Assembly (NCBI GenBank): GCA_016490735.1
Contig: JAEMWC010000151.1
Location: 76,001 to 140,000 of the forward strand
DNA: 64,000 bases
Direction: 5' to 3'
DNA from: Pachyseris speciosa
Lineage: Eukaryota > Cnidaria > Anthozoa > Scleractinia > Pachyseridae
Shown here: positions 1 through 10,907 of the stretch, in pieces
Position numbering within the stretch: position 1 is the first letter of the stretch
How the letters are laid out: every line of letters begins with the position of its first letter
Translations under genes and position numbers: made by a program
Notes under the pieces: generated by a model
What the model was told of the DNA's origin: nothing
Database searches by the model: none
The model's input: the letters and a program-made list of their open reading frames with translations, nothing else

Positions 1-129
1 CTACTTCAATTAACTGTTCAGCAAGTTTTCTTACCTTCAAGAAAAAAATGTTAGAATTTTTATTTAAACAATCCTGAATCTGTCATGCCGCACTCACACA
101 GCACCAAATTATACTTATATATTATCCTT

Positions 130-235
130 CGAGGTGGCCTCTCCTATAAGCCTTGTGGTTTCCTGAGGTCTCCTCGCCACTAACTTAGGTGTATTAAAAG
201 TAAATATTGTGAAAATGGCAAATAAATAAATAAAC
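130..235. repeat. Dispersed repeat, related copy at 3070-3170
   Basis: The stretch with CTCCTATAAGCC, TGAGGTCTCCTC and a trailing GGCAAATAAA recurs at 3070-3170 in the same orientation and order (CTCCTATAAACC, TGAGGTCTCCTC, GGCAAATAAA). It resembles the 3' end of a retroelement with a poly(A) signal. The family was not identified. Confidence 0.5.
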
Positions 236-267
236 AGTAATTCTTGTAAACAGTGTTTTGATAGATT

Positions 268-507
268 GGGACCTGGTTGTTTGATAGCCGTTTAACTTAA
301 TCCAGGATTAGAGTAAACTTAAGTTGCAATTTTCAACTTTTGGATAAAATGTAGTTTTGCTGCTTTTTGCTTTTCAGGGTTAACATCCTTTAATCGAACA
401 TTTTACAGAATATCAGCGTTGAACAACGTTTGTGGATAGAGAAATAAACTCCTTGGTTATTTTTTAATCTTGGATTAGGGTTAATCTGCTTTTAAACAAC
501 TGGGTCT
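268..507. mobile_element. MITE-like inverted-repeat element
   Basis: The ends are imperfect inverted repeats built around CTGGTTGTTTGA and AAACAACTGGG, each with an inner TTAACTTAATCC/GGATTAGGGTTAA pair. The same element, also about 230 bp, is at 27924-28154. A shorter relative is at 3671-3800, and fragments start near 57206 and 63128. It is non-coding; the superfamily was not determined. Confidence 0.65.
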
Positions 508-609
508 GGATGTGGTAAGATGTGTACTGACAAACTCAAAGTTAAAAAGAGCCGGATTGGTGCGTGATATCATGTTACTAACCATTTTCCTTTTAATTTC
601 TTTAATCAG

Positions 610-3600
610 TGCTCTGACTGTTGAAGGAGAAACTGGTTTGTTTTCTGGGGTCCATCTGAGGCATGCCAGTTTAGAGAGAAACAAGAGATGCCTTCTCTCC
701 TACATGTGAGTTTCCAAAAACACAGCTACCATACTATTGAATGTTTCTAAGTGACCTGTATGCACGGACCATGAGCTACTTCTGAAAGGAGGAGTTCAAT
801 TGGGGCAATTGGAGTTCAGTTGGGGCAAAGACTCACGGACGGACCACGGGCCCACGGACCACACCCAATTTAAAACTGCCCTAGCAAAATTCTTAAACAC
901 CAGTCAATGATTTCTTTGCTGCCGCAACACAATTAACACTTCACTCACTTCACTCACTTGGTCGCCTGAAGGTGGGCAACCACTAGATCTTTCCACAGCC
1001 TCTTATCAGCCATCAGTGCAGCAATCTCACATGCATCGAATGCCCCAGTATCCCTCTTAAGAGTGTCAATATAGGTAGTTTTCGGTCTTCCCCTCCCGCG
1101 ATGACTATGAGTGGGCTCCCATAGGACTAATTTCTGGGCACTTAGCTCTGGATGGCAGTAACAGTGTCCCGCAAGTTGTTGTCTACAAGAGGCGATTTTG
1201 TTGCTGACTGCTGGTAGTTCTCCGTACAGTTGTTGGTTTGGAATATGGCTGCTCCAGTGGATGTTTAAAGCTTTTCGCAGCATCCTAGTGTATGTTCCGT
1301 CCAACGACTTTTCTTGTGCTTTTGACAGAGCCCAGCTCTCGCACCCATAAAGTAAGATTGATTCGACGGTGGCTAAGAAGAATCTGATTTTCAAATCCTT
1401 ACTCATATTGGACTTCCATATTTTCATCATACCATTCAAAGCCCTCCAAGCCTGTGCTTTCCTTGTGCTGATGTCTTTTTCTGAGTTATCAACCCATGAC
1501 CCTAAATATTTGAAGTCATCCTTCCATTCCAGATAAGTGCCATCAAATGTATGTAATGGTGTCGGTTCATCAATGTTATAAGCAACTGATTTTGTTTTCT
1601 TAGCATTCAGTACAAGGCCAACTTTCTTGCACTCTTTTTCTACTGTTAGCAGTAATTCCTGAGCTTGAGCTATTTCATCCGACAGTAGTGCTATGTCGTC
1701 TGCGAAGTCTAAGTCAGCAAGAACTACTTTGGGGTGTCTTCTTGATCTTCGAGGGGTGATGGTAAATCCCAACTCTTCTTCTTTCCCAGCCATAGCTTTT
1801 CTCATAGCATAGTCTAGCACGATTATAAACAGGAAAGGAGCTAATGTGTCGCCCTGCAGTACACTGGTTGTGATGTCGAACATCTCTGTCTCTCCATCTG
1901 GTGAAATCACTTTGGCCTTTGTATTCGTATACATCTTCTCAATAGCTTGCAATAGGTTAGGTGGAATCCCATAGGCTTTAAGAATATGCATCATTTTACC
2001 CCGATGAATTGAGTCGAATGCCTTCTTGAAGTCAATGAAAGTCATGACAGCTTCAATGTTATTTGCTTTAACTCCCTCGATTATTCTTCTGAGTGTTAAT
2101 ATTTGGGCCACTGTAGATCTTTTTGGCCGGAAACCGTTCTGATTTACTCTGAGTCGGATGTCAATTACACTCCTGATTCGGTTTAAAATCAGGCGATTAT
2201 ACATCTTGGCTATAATGCAAATCAGGCTGATTCCCCTGTAATTATCGGTCTTTGGCAAGTCCCCAGATTTAGGTACAGGGATGATATTCATATAGGACCA
2301 CAGATCAGGTTTGTCATTTTTTATCAAAGCTTGATTGCAGAAGTCTAGACATATGTTGTCAAAATCACATAACTTGAATACTTCAGGTGGTATTGCATCC
2401 GGGCCAGCTGCTTTCCCGATTTTTAATGAAGATTTTACTTTCTTGATCTCTTCAATAGTGAACAGGCTGTCATTGATATCAAGGTCCTCAAAGATGTTTG
2501 GTATTTCTTCGTCCAGATCCTCTACCTCTGGAGGATTACCCAGGAGTTTCTTAAAGTGGGTGAACCATGTAATCACTCGTTCCTCAGGGCTTGATCCCTC
2601 CACTTGACCTTCTTTAGCTCTTTTCCTACCAGCAATCTCATTAACTACCTTCCATGCCTCACCATATTTCTGGGCTTCATGACAATTAACTGTAATGTTA
2701 TCTGTAATTATATTTATGTCATTTATACTGACTAATTAATATTAAATTAAATGTAAATACAGGACCCCATTTAACATCCTGTTAAAATATTTGTTCAAAT
2801 AAAAATAATAAAATAAATTTTTGATAGAATCTCTAATGAGTAATGTTCAATAATGAATTCTTGTCATGTAATATGCCACCTACTCTCAATTATTTGCCCC
2901 TTACTTCACACTTGGACTTCCATGGCAGTTCTCTAGCAGGCAAAGGTGCCTACTACTCCAGCTGTGCTACCCACTACTGCAAAACATTTTGACACAGCTG
3001 TGTCAGTTAAAATTATATAGCTTTTAGGATCTTGTAAGCAAACATTTCATTTGAGACAGTTTATGGTCAAACTCTCCTATAAACCCGGTGGTTTCTTGAG
3101 GTCTCCTCACCACCAACTTAGGTGAATCATGCTGTGAATATTTTCAAGATGGCAAATAAATGTTGTTATGTTAAACATTGCTTTTAGAATCTCTGTAGGC
3201 AACCATTGCTTCTTTATTAAATCCCATTTGAATTAGCCCTTAGTATTAAGTAAATGAAAATCTTTACAGATCAATATGTTTTTGAGTCCATTTAGGCAGC
3301 CACAATGTATTCAAGAAACTCTTTTAAGTGGCATCTCCAATAATACTCCTTTTTGTTACCGGTAATTTGTTCTCCAGATACAGCAGAATGTTGAGGATAA
3401 AAAATCTCAGGTGGGAATTTGGAACTGTTTTGCCTGAAGAAGTAAAAGATAATCTATGTGAACAAGAGGTAATCATATACTTCATGAGATATTATTTGGT
3501 AAAATTAATACTTAATAATGATATTGTTCAATTTTTGTCCTTTTTTCCCCAACATCACAACTGATAATTGCCATGATGTAATTGAAGAGCTTGGTGCAAA

Positions 3601-6600
3601 AGGAGATTTTGTGATGATTTGGCCTTAAAATTTCAGCTCCCTAAAATTTGCTCTATGTCATCCTGCAGACTTGGCCCAGTTGTTCAAAGCATGATTAAGC
3701 TAATCCTAGGCGAGGGTGATTTTTCACTTCAGTTTAATTAATTTACCCCAAAGTTCTTCATAGATTAGCGCTATAACTGGCTTTCAAACAACCAGGCCCT
3801 GGTTATCAAGTCAGAATTTTAATTAACACCACCCTTAGTTACTACATGTACATTGCAGGCTTTACAAAATGATATATTATTTTATTCACAAACAGATTCA
3901 GTGGTTTTCAAAGTACAACAAATCTCTTGCAACTTACATGAGGACTGTGGGGCTGGATCTCACACAGGTGAATAATGTACTTTCATTCATTTCAGTTGTT
4001 GCCAGCTGGAAGTAAGTGTCAGCAAAAATAAGAGCTTTTTTGTTTTAGCAGAGATTAAACCAAACACACAGTAATTCTAGATGCTCTGTGCTGAAAGCAC
4101 AAAAAAATGACTACTTAAAAAATGACACTTTAATTCATTATATCTCTCAATTAGTATGAGCGCTGGGATTGGTCAATTTTGCGGGCTGTATTCTACAGTA
4201 CGGCCCACTTGACTCCAACTAGTTTTCTTTCCCGCACGCCGGATTAACCTCAGAGATATAATAAAGATCTTACTAACCTTGTTTTCTTGGTCCGCACTGT
4301 AAGTTGCGGATCCTCGTTTTTTCCCATTCATTTATGGCATGCACGCTTTGCACTTGGGCCATAAATCAATGGGAAAAAACTCGGTCCGTAACTTACGGCA
4401 TGTACTAAAACCAGGAACACCAGAACACCCCGGAACACCACGGAATACACCGGAACACCAGAACATCAGGAAACACCCCGGAACACCCGAACACCCCAGA
4501 ACACTGGAAGAGCTGAAAAACCCCGGAACACCAAATTTGACAGTGTTGTTTTGTTTTCCCATTACAAACCATGTAAAAAATAAAATGTAAATGTAATTTG
4601 TTTACCCACGTATAACGAAAGAACTTAGAGCTCGTCAATAAAGTGTACATGTATGAGATCGAATTAGAATTAGAAGTGTTGGTTTTTGTGGAGGGAGGAA
4701 AACCGGAGAACCCAGAGAAAAACAAACAACAAACTCTACCTTCATATGAAGGCGGGTCCGGGGAGCGAACCCGGGACACATTGGTGGGAGGTGACTGCTG
4801 TTAAACCATTCCAGCTCCCCCTATGTGATCATAGTCTTAAGAAATTTTCAAATAGTTGCGTGAATATGAATGGATAGTTTTTTTTTCTTCACAGAATAAA
4901 ATATCACACGGTCTGTAATGGGTAAACAAAGACCAAGCGAAAAAGGTCGATAACTTGTAACCGACCAGTACGTAACTTTGAGTATCAACTATAACTATGC
5001 ATTGCAGTAAAAAAACCTAACGATGGGGGCTTGTAATTGGAAAAAGTTAAATATTTCTTTAAAAGCTACAACTTCCTTCTACGGGAGTGGAATTTTGCGT
5101 CTGAGATTAGGGCGGGGGGCTTCCTTTTTGTTTCTTTATTTGTTCCTTCCTTTTCCTCTTTACCTGCTTATTTCTTTATTTCTTTCTTTCTTTCTTTATT
5201 TTTCATTTATTTGTTCTTTTTTTCTGTCTTTCTTTTTACTTTTTTCTATATTTTTAGCGCCTGCTTCTAAGCTCTTTCATGTTACGTGGGTAAACAAATT
5301 ACATTTACATTTTATTTTTTACATGGTCTGTAATGGTAAAACAAAACAATGCCATCAAATTCAGTGTTCCGGGGTTTTTCGGCTGTTTTGGTGTTCCAGG
5401 GTGTTCTGGTGTTCCGGTGTTCTGGTTTTCCAGAGTGTTCCGGTGTTCCGTGGTGTTCCAGTGTTCCTGGTTTTAGTACATGCCGTAACTTACAGTACAG
5501 ACCTCGAACTTGGTTAGTAAGAGGTATTTATCACTTGTAAACTTTTTCAGTTGTTGTTGTTGTGATGTTAATCTTAAAAGCCTTTCTCAGCCCTGTCAAA
5601 ATGTTCTGGCAGCCACCTGCGGTCAATTATTTGCCAGTTACTCCACACTTGGACTTCAATGTCTGTTCTCTAGCAGGCAAGGTCTGCTGGCAGTTTGCTG
5701 CTTACTATTCCAGCTGTGCTGCCCACTACTGCAAAACATTTTGACAGGACTACTTTCTGAGAAGGATATGGGTATTCTTTCAATAACCACAGTGAAGTAT
5801 GACTGTGTGCTTGCAAAAAGCAGGGTTCTCTGCCTAATTATTTTGGTTCCTAGAGAAAAGATTTCATTATTTTTTGTGTCTTTTTAGTGTTTTTAAATTC
5901 TAACATGATGTGTGTTTTACAGGATATGAAGCCTCCAAAATCACTGTACATAGAGGTAGGCCGCATCTTGGACTTTATTCTGGGTGTGAGGCAGTTATTG
6001 GTAAAGTTGTAGTGTATGTTTAAATCATAGCTGGTGATAGCCAATATAGCATACAACAAGTTTGTTGTTAGTTATAATTAAGGGCCATTGCGTAGAGATA
6101 CAGTCAACTACTTTGTTTTCCAAGGCAAGCCACCAAGAGATGTCCTTGACTTGTACCTGGCAATATCAATGTGAGGGAGTAACATAGTTTGACAGTGTTT
6201 GCCACTAAAAGAAGTGAACTGACTTCATGACTTTATTGATGTAATTTAAAAGGTTCGTTGTCTAGAAGACTACGGAGAATTTGAAACAGAGGATGGAACA
6301 GTTGTATTGTTGAAGAAGAACAGTCAGGTATGTGAGGTCCTTCAGGCTAAAGAGTGCATTTAATTGGCTGGGTGTTTACTAAAGTTTCCTCATAAGAGGT
6401 TTTTGAAAATGAGTCTTGAAAATCAAGTAGCAGCAAAGCTTGCCGGCACATCTTCCTGGACAAAAGTGAGATAGAGACACAAAACTAACCCAGTGGTGAA
6501 ACTTATATACTAATGCCTTTCAGCAAAAAAAAGTGGTGTTTTAAAACGAGAATAATCAGTTTTTGGTAAAACGTTAAATATAGAAAAGTAACTTCAATTT

Positions 6601-6981
6601 GTTTTAGTATCACTTGCTTTTTACTGTTGAAAAGTGGGGGGTAGAGCCCCCTGCCCCCCCTCCCCCACTGTGCAGTAACTTCTCTTGTTTGGCTGTGCAA
6701 AATGTCCACAGGACACCCATGTTACTCAACCACCATGTTACTCAACCACTATCATGCTTGTAGATTTGGTGAGATCTACATGTCACTAGCATGGTTTGTA
6801 ATAGAAATACTGATAGGAAAACCAAGAACGTTTTATGCCGAGTAAATTGCAAAGACTTGAAAGGATGGTTGATCATCACAATCTAATAGTTTACTTTATT
6901 CTATTTATTTTTCAGCATTTCTTGCCAAGATCACATTGTGAACATCTAATCAGACAAGGAATCCTTGAGCATATTCTGTAG
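610..6981 (+). CDS. GINS1: GINS complex subunit PSF1 (3' six exons, 5' end missing)
   Basis: Exons are 610-705, 3378-3468, 3896-3967, 5923-5955, 6253-6327 and 6916-6981 (TAG). Every border is AG/GT and all phases agree, giving about 144 codons. The translation follows the family: [10 protein letters not shown], then [48 protein letters not shown] and the C-terminal [11 protein letters not shown]. These match the helical A domain and C-terminal B domain of PSF1. PSF1 forms the GINS tetramer with SLD5, PSF2 and PSF3 and is part of the CMG replicative helicase in the nucleus. The animal protein is about 196 residues, so roughly the first 50 residues are missing; no convincing upstream exon was found in 1-609. 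The first exon begins in phase 2, so a codon is split with an unseen exon. The introns hold an antisense LINE, a fold-back element and MITEs. A weak ATTAAA lies near 7248. The call is secure. Confidence 0.95.
954..2702 (-). mobile_element. 5'-truncated non-LTR retrotransposon with reverse transcriptase ORF
   Basis: An uninterrupted reading frame of 549 codons from the first ATG (2603) to the stop at 954 stays open upstream to about 2700, where the element is 5'-truncated. It shows the reverse transcriptase series: the [17 protein letters not shown] region, motif [12 protein letters not shown], the [13 protein letters not shown] motif and the catalytic [13 protein letters not shown] (F-A-D-D). 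The thumb-like KYLGSWV follows. The C terminus, with [19 protein letters not shown] and KRLWKDLV, is typical of RTE-like or related LINE polyproteins. No endonuclease domain remains. The 3' end runs into short GTGAGTGAA-type repeats near 930-955. The element lies antisense in a GINS1 intron. The open frame suggests a fairly recent insertion; the exact clade is uncertain. Confidence 0.9.
2885..3005. repeat. Partial copy of a MITE family also at 5589 and 56146
   Basis: It shares CAATTATTTGCC, CACACTTGGACTTC, TCTCTAGCAGGCAA and AAAACATTTTGACA with the fuller copies at 5589-5750 and 56146-56327. The left terminal repeat is lost or too diverged to see. Confidence 0.55.
3671..3800. mobile_element. 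Short MITE related to the 268-507 element
   Basis: The outer ends GGCCCAGTTGTTCAAAGC and CTTTCAAACAACCAGGCCC are inverted repeats of one another. They match the ends of the copies at 268-507 and 27924-28154, but the internal part is shorter. Confidence 0.6.
4397..5484. mobile_element. Fold-back element 1 with GGAACACC minisatellite arms
   Basis: It is 1088 bp, starting GGCATGTACTAAAACC and ending with the reverse complement, and is flanked by perfect 9-bp repeats GTAACTTAC (4388-4396 and 5485-5493). The arms (4397-4632 and about 5261-5484) are near-perfect inverted repeats. Each has an outer minisatellite of GGAACACC-type units (left about 4412-4530; the complementary right about 5364-5472) and an inner unique part with TTTGTTTACCCACGT. 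The centre holds a SINE (4676-4815) and pyrimidine-rich DNA (5110-5260). There is no coding capacity. The 9-bp duplication and long terminal inverted repeats suggest a non-autonomous Mutator-like (MULE) fold-back element; this is inference. Confidence 0.85.
4676..4815 (-). mobile_element. tRNA-derived SINE (family A), antisense copy
   Basis: Read on the minus strand it has CACCTCCCACCAATGTG, a B-box-like GGGTTCGCTCCC, then GAGTTTGTTG and CTCCGGTTTTCC followed by CACAAAAACC. The same order occurs at 22245-22520 and 43375-43600. It lies inside fold-back element 1. Confidence 0.7.
5589..5750. mobile_element. MITE with CCCTGTCAAAATGTT ends
   Basis: About 160 bp bounded by CCCTGTCAAAATGTT on the left and AAAACATTTTGACAGG on the right. 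The same element is at 56146-56327, and a partial copy is at 2885-3005. It lies in the GINS1 intron before exon 5923-5955. Confidence 0.65.
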
Positions 6982-7468
6982 AGAAAAAAAGTCATCCTTT
7001 GTATACAAAAATATCTGTGTGTGGAATTCATTTTGTGAACCCTTATTTTTTTGCAAGAACTGAAAGTAGGGAGCTAATTAGCAATGGCAACAAAAACATC
7101 ATTCAAATTATAAATTCCTGTCATTGTATCTGTTTCACATTATTATTATTATTATTATTCCTACCTACTTGTCCAAATACATGTACCTTTAAAATGTGGG
7201 TGAACCATCCAGGAACTAAAGTTGATAATTATTATTGTGAATAGGATTAAAGTAAAGAAAAAGAAAGGAAAAAATGATATTATGAAATCACTTTCTAGAC
7301 AAAACCTTCAGTTTGATCATTTCATGCTGTTTAGCAGAGAATGCCAAAGAAATGTGGCAAAATGTAAAGCACACATGCATGTTCATTAAACACCTTGATT
7401 TGTGGCGTTCCTGTCTCTGTTGCCGATGTTGTAGCTATAAGATCAATGATAAACAACCTTCTCATCAA
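6982..7468. other. GINS1 3' flank, no gene seen
   Basis: It is non-coding, with a short (ATT)n tract at about 7140-7160 and a weak ATTAAA poly(A) signal near 7248. Nothing else was recognised. Confidence 0.5.
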
Positions 7469-8067
7469 ATTCTTGGCTTGCACGTGACGTCAGAAAAAAC
7501 TAAAATTAAAAATTTTGAGGTTTTACCTCCATCAGGTTAAAGACATTTTAAAGGTATATCTGTTTGCATGTTTTCAGCTCGGTAGCATGCTTTGTTTTGA
7601 AAATAGAGCAGTTTGAATTGAGATTTCTTTTACAATGCGTGACATCGTGGTTGCGTCTGAGAAACATATCACGTACATGAAAATATCGATTTACGTTGTG
7701 TTTTCGAGTTCTGAATAACCAAAATGTTAAAAGAAGTGTCTATGCGAATGTTTTGAAGTTTAGTGGAGAGAAAAATCGTTTGCGAGAGCAAAAGTGAGCT
7801 CCAGATGTTTCTAATGGATTTCCGGCCGCCATGTTGGGGTTCCTCAGAGGAACCCCAGCATGGCGTTTCCATATTAAACACTATAATTTTGAGTGGTACC
7901 CTTTGGCAAATAACTCGAGTTCGGAATATCGCACAACCCTGAAACTTTGATACGTTGTTTATTTATTACTCGTCTACACTATCTCAATTTCTTGACTTAA
8001 TTTATTGAAAGATAAGCGATTTTATTTTTTATTTGCGTGATACTTGCGTGACGTGCAAGCCAAGAAT
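7469..8067. mobile_element. 599-bp inverted-repeat element containing a strong hairpin
   Basis: The terminal repeats ATTCTTGGCTTGCACGTGAC and GTGACGTGCAAGCCAAGAAT are inverted. Inside, 7827-7866 is a nearly perfect hairpin (CGCCATGTTGGGGTTCCTC against GAGGAACCCCAGCATGGCG). It has no significant coding potential and no clear target duplication. Confidence 0.65.
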
Positions 8068-8850
8068 ACAGTGGTAATTTGAACTTTTCTGTGAATTAAA
8101 GAAATGTGCACTGCACAAGATATGCAAAACACATGAATAGCCAAGCTGTAAAGCCCATAATCTACCCTTCAGAATAACTTGTCTTAAATCCTTTGATATA
8201 AGACCCCATGATCCCAGCAAACCTTTCTCAACTAAACTGCAAAAGAATCCTGGTCTTTGAAATATTTTTGTAACCTCACCTCACCCAATCATGGCATACA
8301 CAAGGTGTCAAGTAGGTACCCCCTGTAAAACAGGAGGTTAATGTTAGACGGCCTTCTAGTATAAGAAAAAAAACAATAGATTTGACCATTTTCCTCTTTT
8401 CGTTTTCATTAATAGATCATATATCATCTCAAAGATAGATAGATAGATAGAATACTTAATTAATGTGTCAAGAGATTTAGCTGGCAAGCTAATTGGGGAC
8501 ACAAAAGAAAAAGAAATTTCCTATCTACAAAAAGACATTTAGTAATAAAAAACCACTCCTTTGTACATCGATAACATCAATGCACTGTCAGATCCCAACA
8601 TTGATTATTTCAGGTATAAGAACCAACTGGCATAAATGAAAGAGATGTGTCACTGTCTGATATATTTTTTATTCCGTTTGATCAAGAATTTATCATAGGT
8701 GCATGCCAAGTGAGTTTTTGTTTTAACATAACTTGCTAATATCATACATTCCAATATGCAGATAATGGTTTGAATCAGTTTTGTTTCATAATTGATTCAG
8801 TAATGAGGATGGTTAATTATCATAATTGAGGTTAAATCCTTTTATTTATT
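8068..8850. other. Intergenic, no gene seen
   Basis: The only recognisable feature is a short (GATA)n run near 8433-8452. No exon with family resemblance was found on either strand. Confidence 0.5.
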
Positions 8851-8859
8851 TTATTTATT

Positions 8860-9470
8860 TTATTTTATTGTTTTCTCCATTCAGATTATGTTAAAGATTA
8901 CATTAGTAATAAATACAAGGTAAAAAAAATAGAATGGAGAGGGGCACGATATAGTAAGAACTAATTAGTGCCCTAAATATTATTTAATTATTAATACCTA
9001 TAGTTTATTACAAAAAACATATAAGCACAGACACAGACACACAAAGAAACATGGCACAAAACAAGGAGATTAGTACTGAGCAAAATAATATTTGAAAATT
9101 GCTGTTTTAAAATTGCTTTTTGATGGAATATTGCGAATGGAAAAAAGATCATTCCAAAAATATTTACTAATAACAGTAGGGCAAAATTTTCTTATATTTG
9201 TCCTAGAGTGAGGAAGGAATAATTGTTGAGAAGTTGCAGTCCGTGTGGAATAATTATGTTGCTCAGAAATGAGAGATCTATATCGAGAAACTACAAGGCT
9301 TGTCATCGCAAAGGTGATCAAATAGAAATAAACAAGTATACATTTTAACAATGTCACGAAATTTCAATAAACCTAGGCTAACATAATGTGGAGTAATATG
9401 ATCTTGTAAAGGAACCTCATTAATAATTCTAATTGTTTTGTTAAAATCCTTGACTATGTTTGTCAAAAAG
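8860..9470 (-). pseudogene. LINE 3' fragment (RT C-terminal tail)
   Basis: Two overlapping minus frames give the typical extreme C terminus of a LINE polyprotein. First comes a stretch with VKDFNKTIRIINEV and LKFRDIVKMYTCLFLFDH. It is followed by HNYSTRTATSQQLFLPHSR, NIRKFCPTVISKYFWNDL and KSNFKTAIFKYYFAQY. The frame change and 5' truncation mark it as dead. Its 3' untranslated part (GGCACGATATAGTAA, TACTGAGCAAAATAATA) matches the region at 34640-34930. It lies intergenically between GINS1 and the transpeptidase-like gene. Confidence 0.7.
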
Positions 9471-9717
9471 ATGCTGCCAAACTTCTCATTAGAATGGGAA
9501 GGGAGACGTGGATCTCATCTTTGCTACCTGTCCCCTTCCGCCCCAGCTATTATTTCTAGCTGTTACCATCTACCATCTACCCCCTACCACGCCCCTTATG
9601 CAAATACGACTGCGTGGGAGGGGCTATATAATCGCACGAAATTGTAACCTCATTAGATTTTCTGCCCTTTTTAGTCTGTTTATTGTTGATCTTTAATCCG
9701 TTTCGTACTGGGCTGTC

Positions 9718-9828
9718 TTTTGGCTTGTTTGTTTCTTGAACAGGTGAAAATTTGAGGAGGGGAGGAAAGTAAGTCTCTAACAACAAATACACTCTCAAAT
9801 TTTCACCCTTTCAAGAAGCAAACAAGCT
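9718..9828. repeat. Imperfect palindrome upstream of the transpeptidase-like gene
   Basis: GGCTTGTTTGTTTCTTGAAC with GGTGAAAATTTGAG on the left faces CTCAAATTTTCACC with CAAGAAGCAAACAAGC on the right, able to form a long hairpin. It is probably a small MITE or the core of one. Confidence 0.5.
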
Positions 9829-9956
9829 AAAAAAGTGCACAAAAATTATTGAGGTAACAATTTCGTGCGAAACTTCTCGAACATCTTAGACAAAAGCGAA
9901 ACCTCGTTGTAAAAAGCTGATTGTTTTACAGAACGTTTTGTTTTCTTTGATTTACG

Positions 9957-10440
9957 TCATTCATGAGGGGCTTCGATCGTTTGTTGTGTGCACGATAGAA
10001 AAAACACCTTCAAGTTGTATGAATTTTCAAACGAAAACAGGTCAGTGGGGAGCGTGTTCCCGAAGCGTGTGTAAACGAATGGTTTCATGTCGATCAAAGA
10101 AGTTTGCTCCCTTATCGGCCAGACGGAAGATGCCAATATTAGACAGGCTTGTTTGACGCTTGAATGCCATGCACTAAAGAACCTGACGAGGTGTTTTCTT
10201 TTGTCATGTGAGCTAAATTGTTTTGCCGCACGATGCAGTTTTCTATGTTTTATGTCATTCTCGATCATTTGTTGTGTACACGACAGAAAATAAAAACCTT
10301 CAGGTTGTACGAATTTTCATATGAAAATAGGCCAGTGCGGTTAAGTGAAAAAGAAACAGAAACGGTTATGTCGAACAAGGCGTTTCGCTCCATTAGATGG
10401 AAATGCCAATATTAGACTAAATGGTTTGACGATCAACTGA
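9957..10440. repeat. Diverged tandem duplication about 0.4-0.9 kb upstream of the transpeptidase-like gene
   Basis: Two units, about 9957-10165 and 10256-10440, share in order CGATCGTTTGTTGTG/CGATCATTTGTTGTG, CACGA-AGAAAA, ACCTTCA-GTTGTA, GAATTTTCA, ATGTCGA, and TGCCAATATTAGAC followed by GTTTGACG. No coding content was seen. The position is compatible with a duplicated promoter-proximal element. Confidence 0.55.
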
Positions 10441-10849
10441 AGAAAAACTTTTCATTTTCTAAAAAAATGGTAAATTATTTTTCATCACATTTCTTGGGCA
10501 AGGGGTTCTTCAGCTCTCGAGTATTGAATAAATGCAAGGATTGATCACCAGTGACTCAAACGATCATTTGCTCAAGCAATTAAAAGGAAATCTCAGTATT
10601 TCCAGGAATATAAAACGCAAAAGTGCTTTGTCTGAACCAGAGAAGCCTTGAAATGTTCATCGAAGCGTGTTATAGCATTGCGTGACCTGACTCAGGCGTA
10701 TCATAATTGGTTGCAGGTCTGTTACAGGAGCGTTTCAGCAAGCTAAACAATAACACCCCCAGCTATCGCCGTGCTTCCAATTTTCGTCGCTGTAACTAAT
10801 CAAGTACATAACCTAACCCAGTGAGGCATAAGCTTACTTTTATTCGGCA

Positions 10850-10907
10850 ATGCTGCACGTTGCAACATTTTCTTTGCTTTTTGCATGTGTCCACGGCATT
10901 GCGAGCA
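10850..10907 (+). other. Signal peptide coding segment
   Basis: The start ATG at 10850 opens a hydrophobic run ([18 protein letters not shown]) ending at small residues suited to signal peptidase. It is the first ATG in the exon, and the 115-nt exon ends in phase 1 at a GTACGT donor, matching the next exon. Confidence 0.7.

Larger units (their letters stand above)
4156..5524. mobile_element. Older inverted-repeat element interrupted by a fold-back insertion
   Basis: The left part (4156-4396) and right part (5485-5524) together match the uninterrupted element at 27474-27680 in opposite orientation. Shared landmarks are a GATTGGTCAATTTTGC/GCAAAATTGACCAATC segment, CCGCACGCCGGATTA, TTACTAACCT, and on the right AGTACAGACCTCGAACTTGG with TTAGTAAGAGGTAT. 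The fold-back element 4397-5484 splits it at GTAACTTAC. The left part also contains a hairpin around 4318-4380 (TTTTTTCCCATTCATTTATGG and its near complement), absent from the other copy. Confidence 0.75.

Noticed and set aside
1..609. Upstream GINS1 exon within the window
   Set aside because: No stretch encodes the expected N-terminal helices in a frame with usable splice sites; 268-507 is a MITE.
4332..4779. Cys/Gly/Val-rich frames over the GGAACACC repeats
   Set aside because: Minisatellite translation within a fold-back element.
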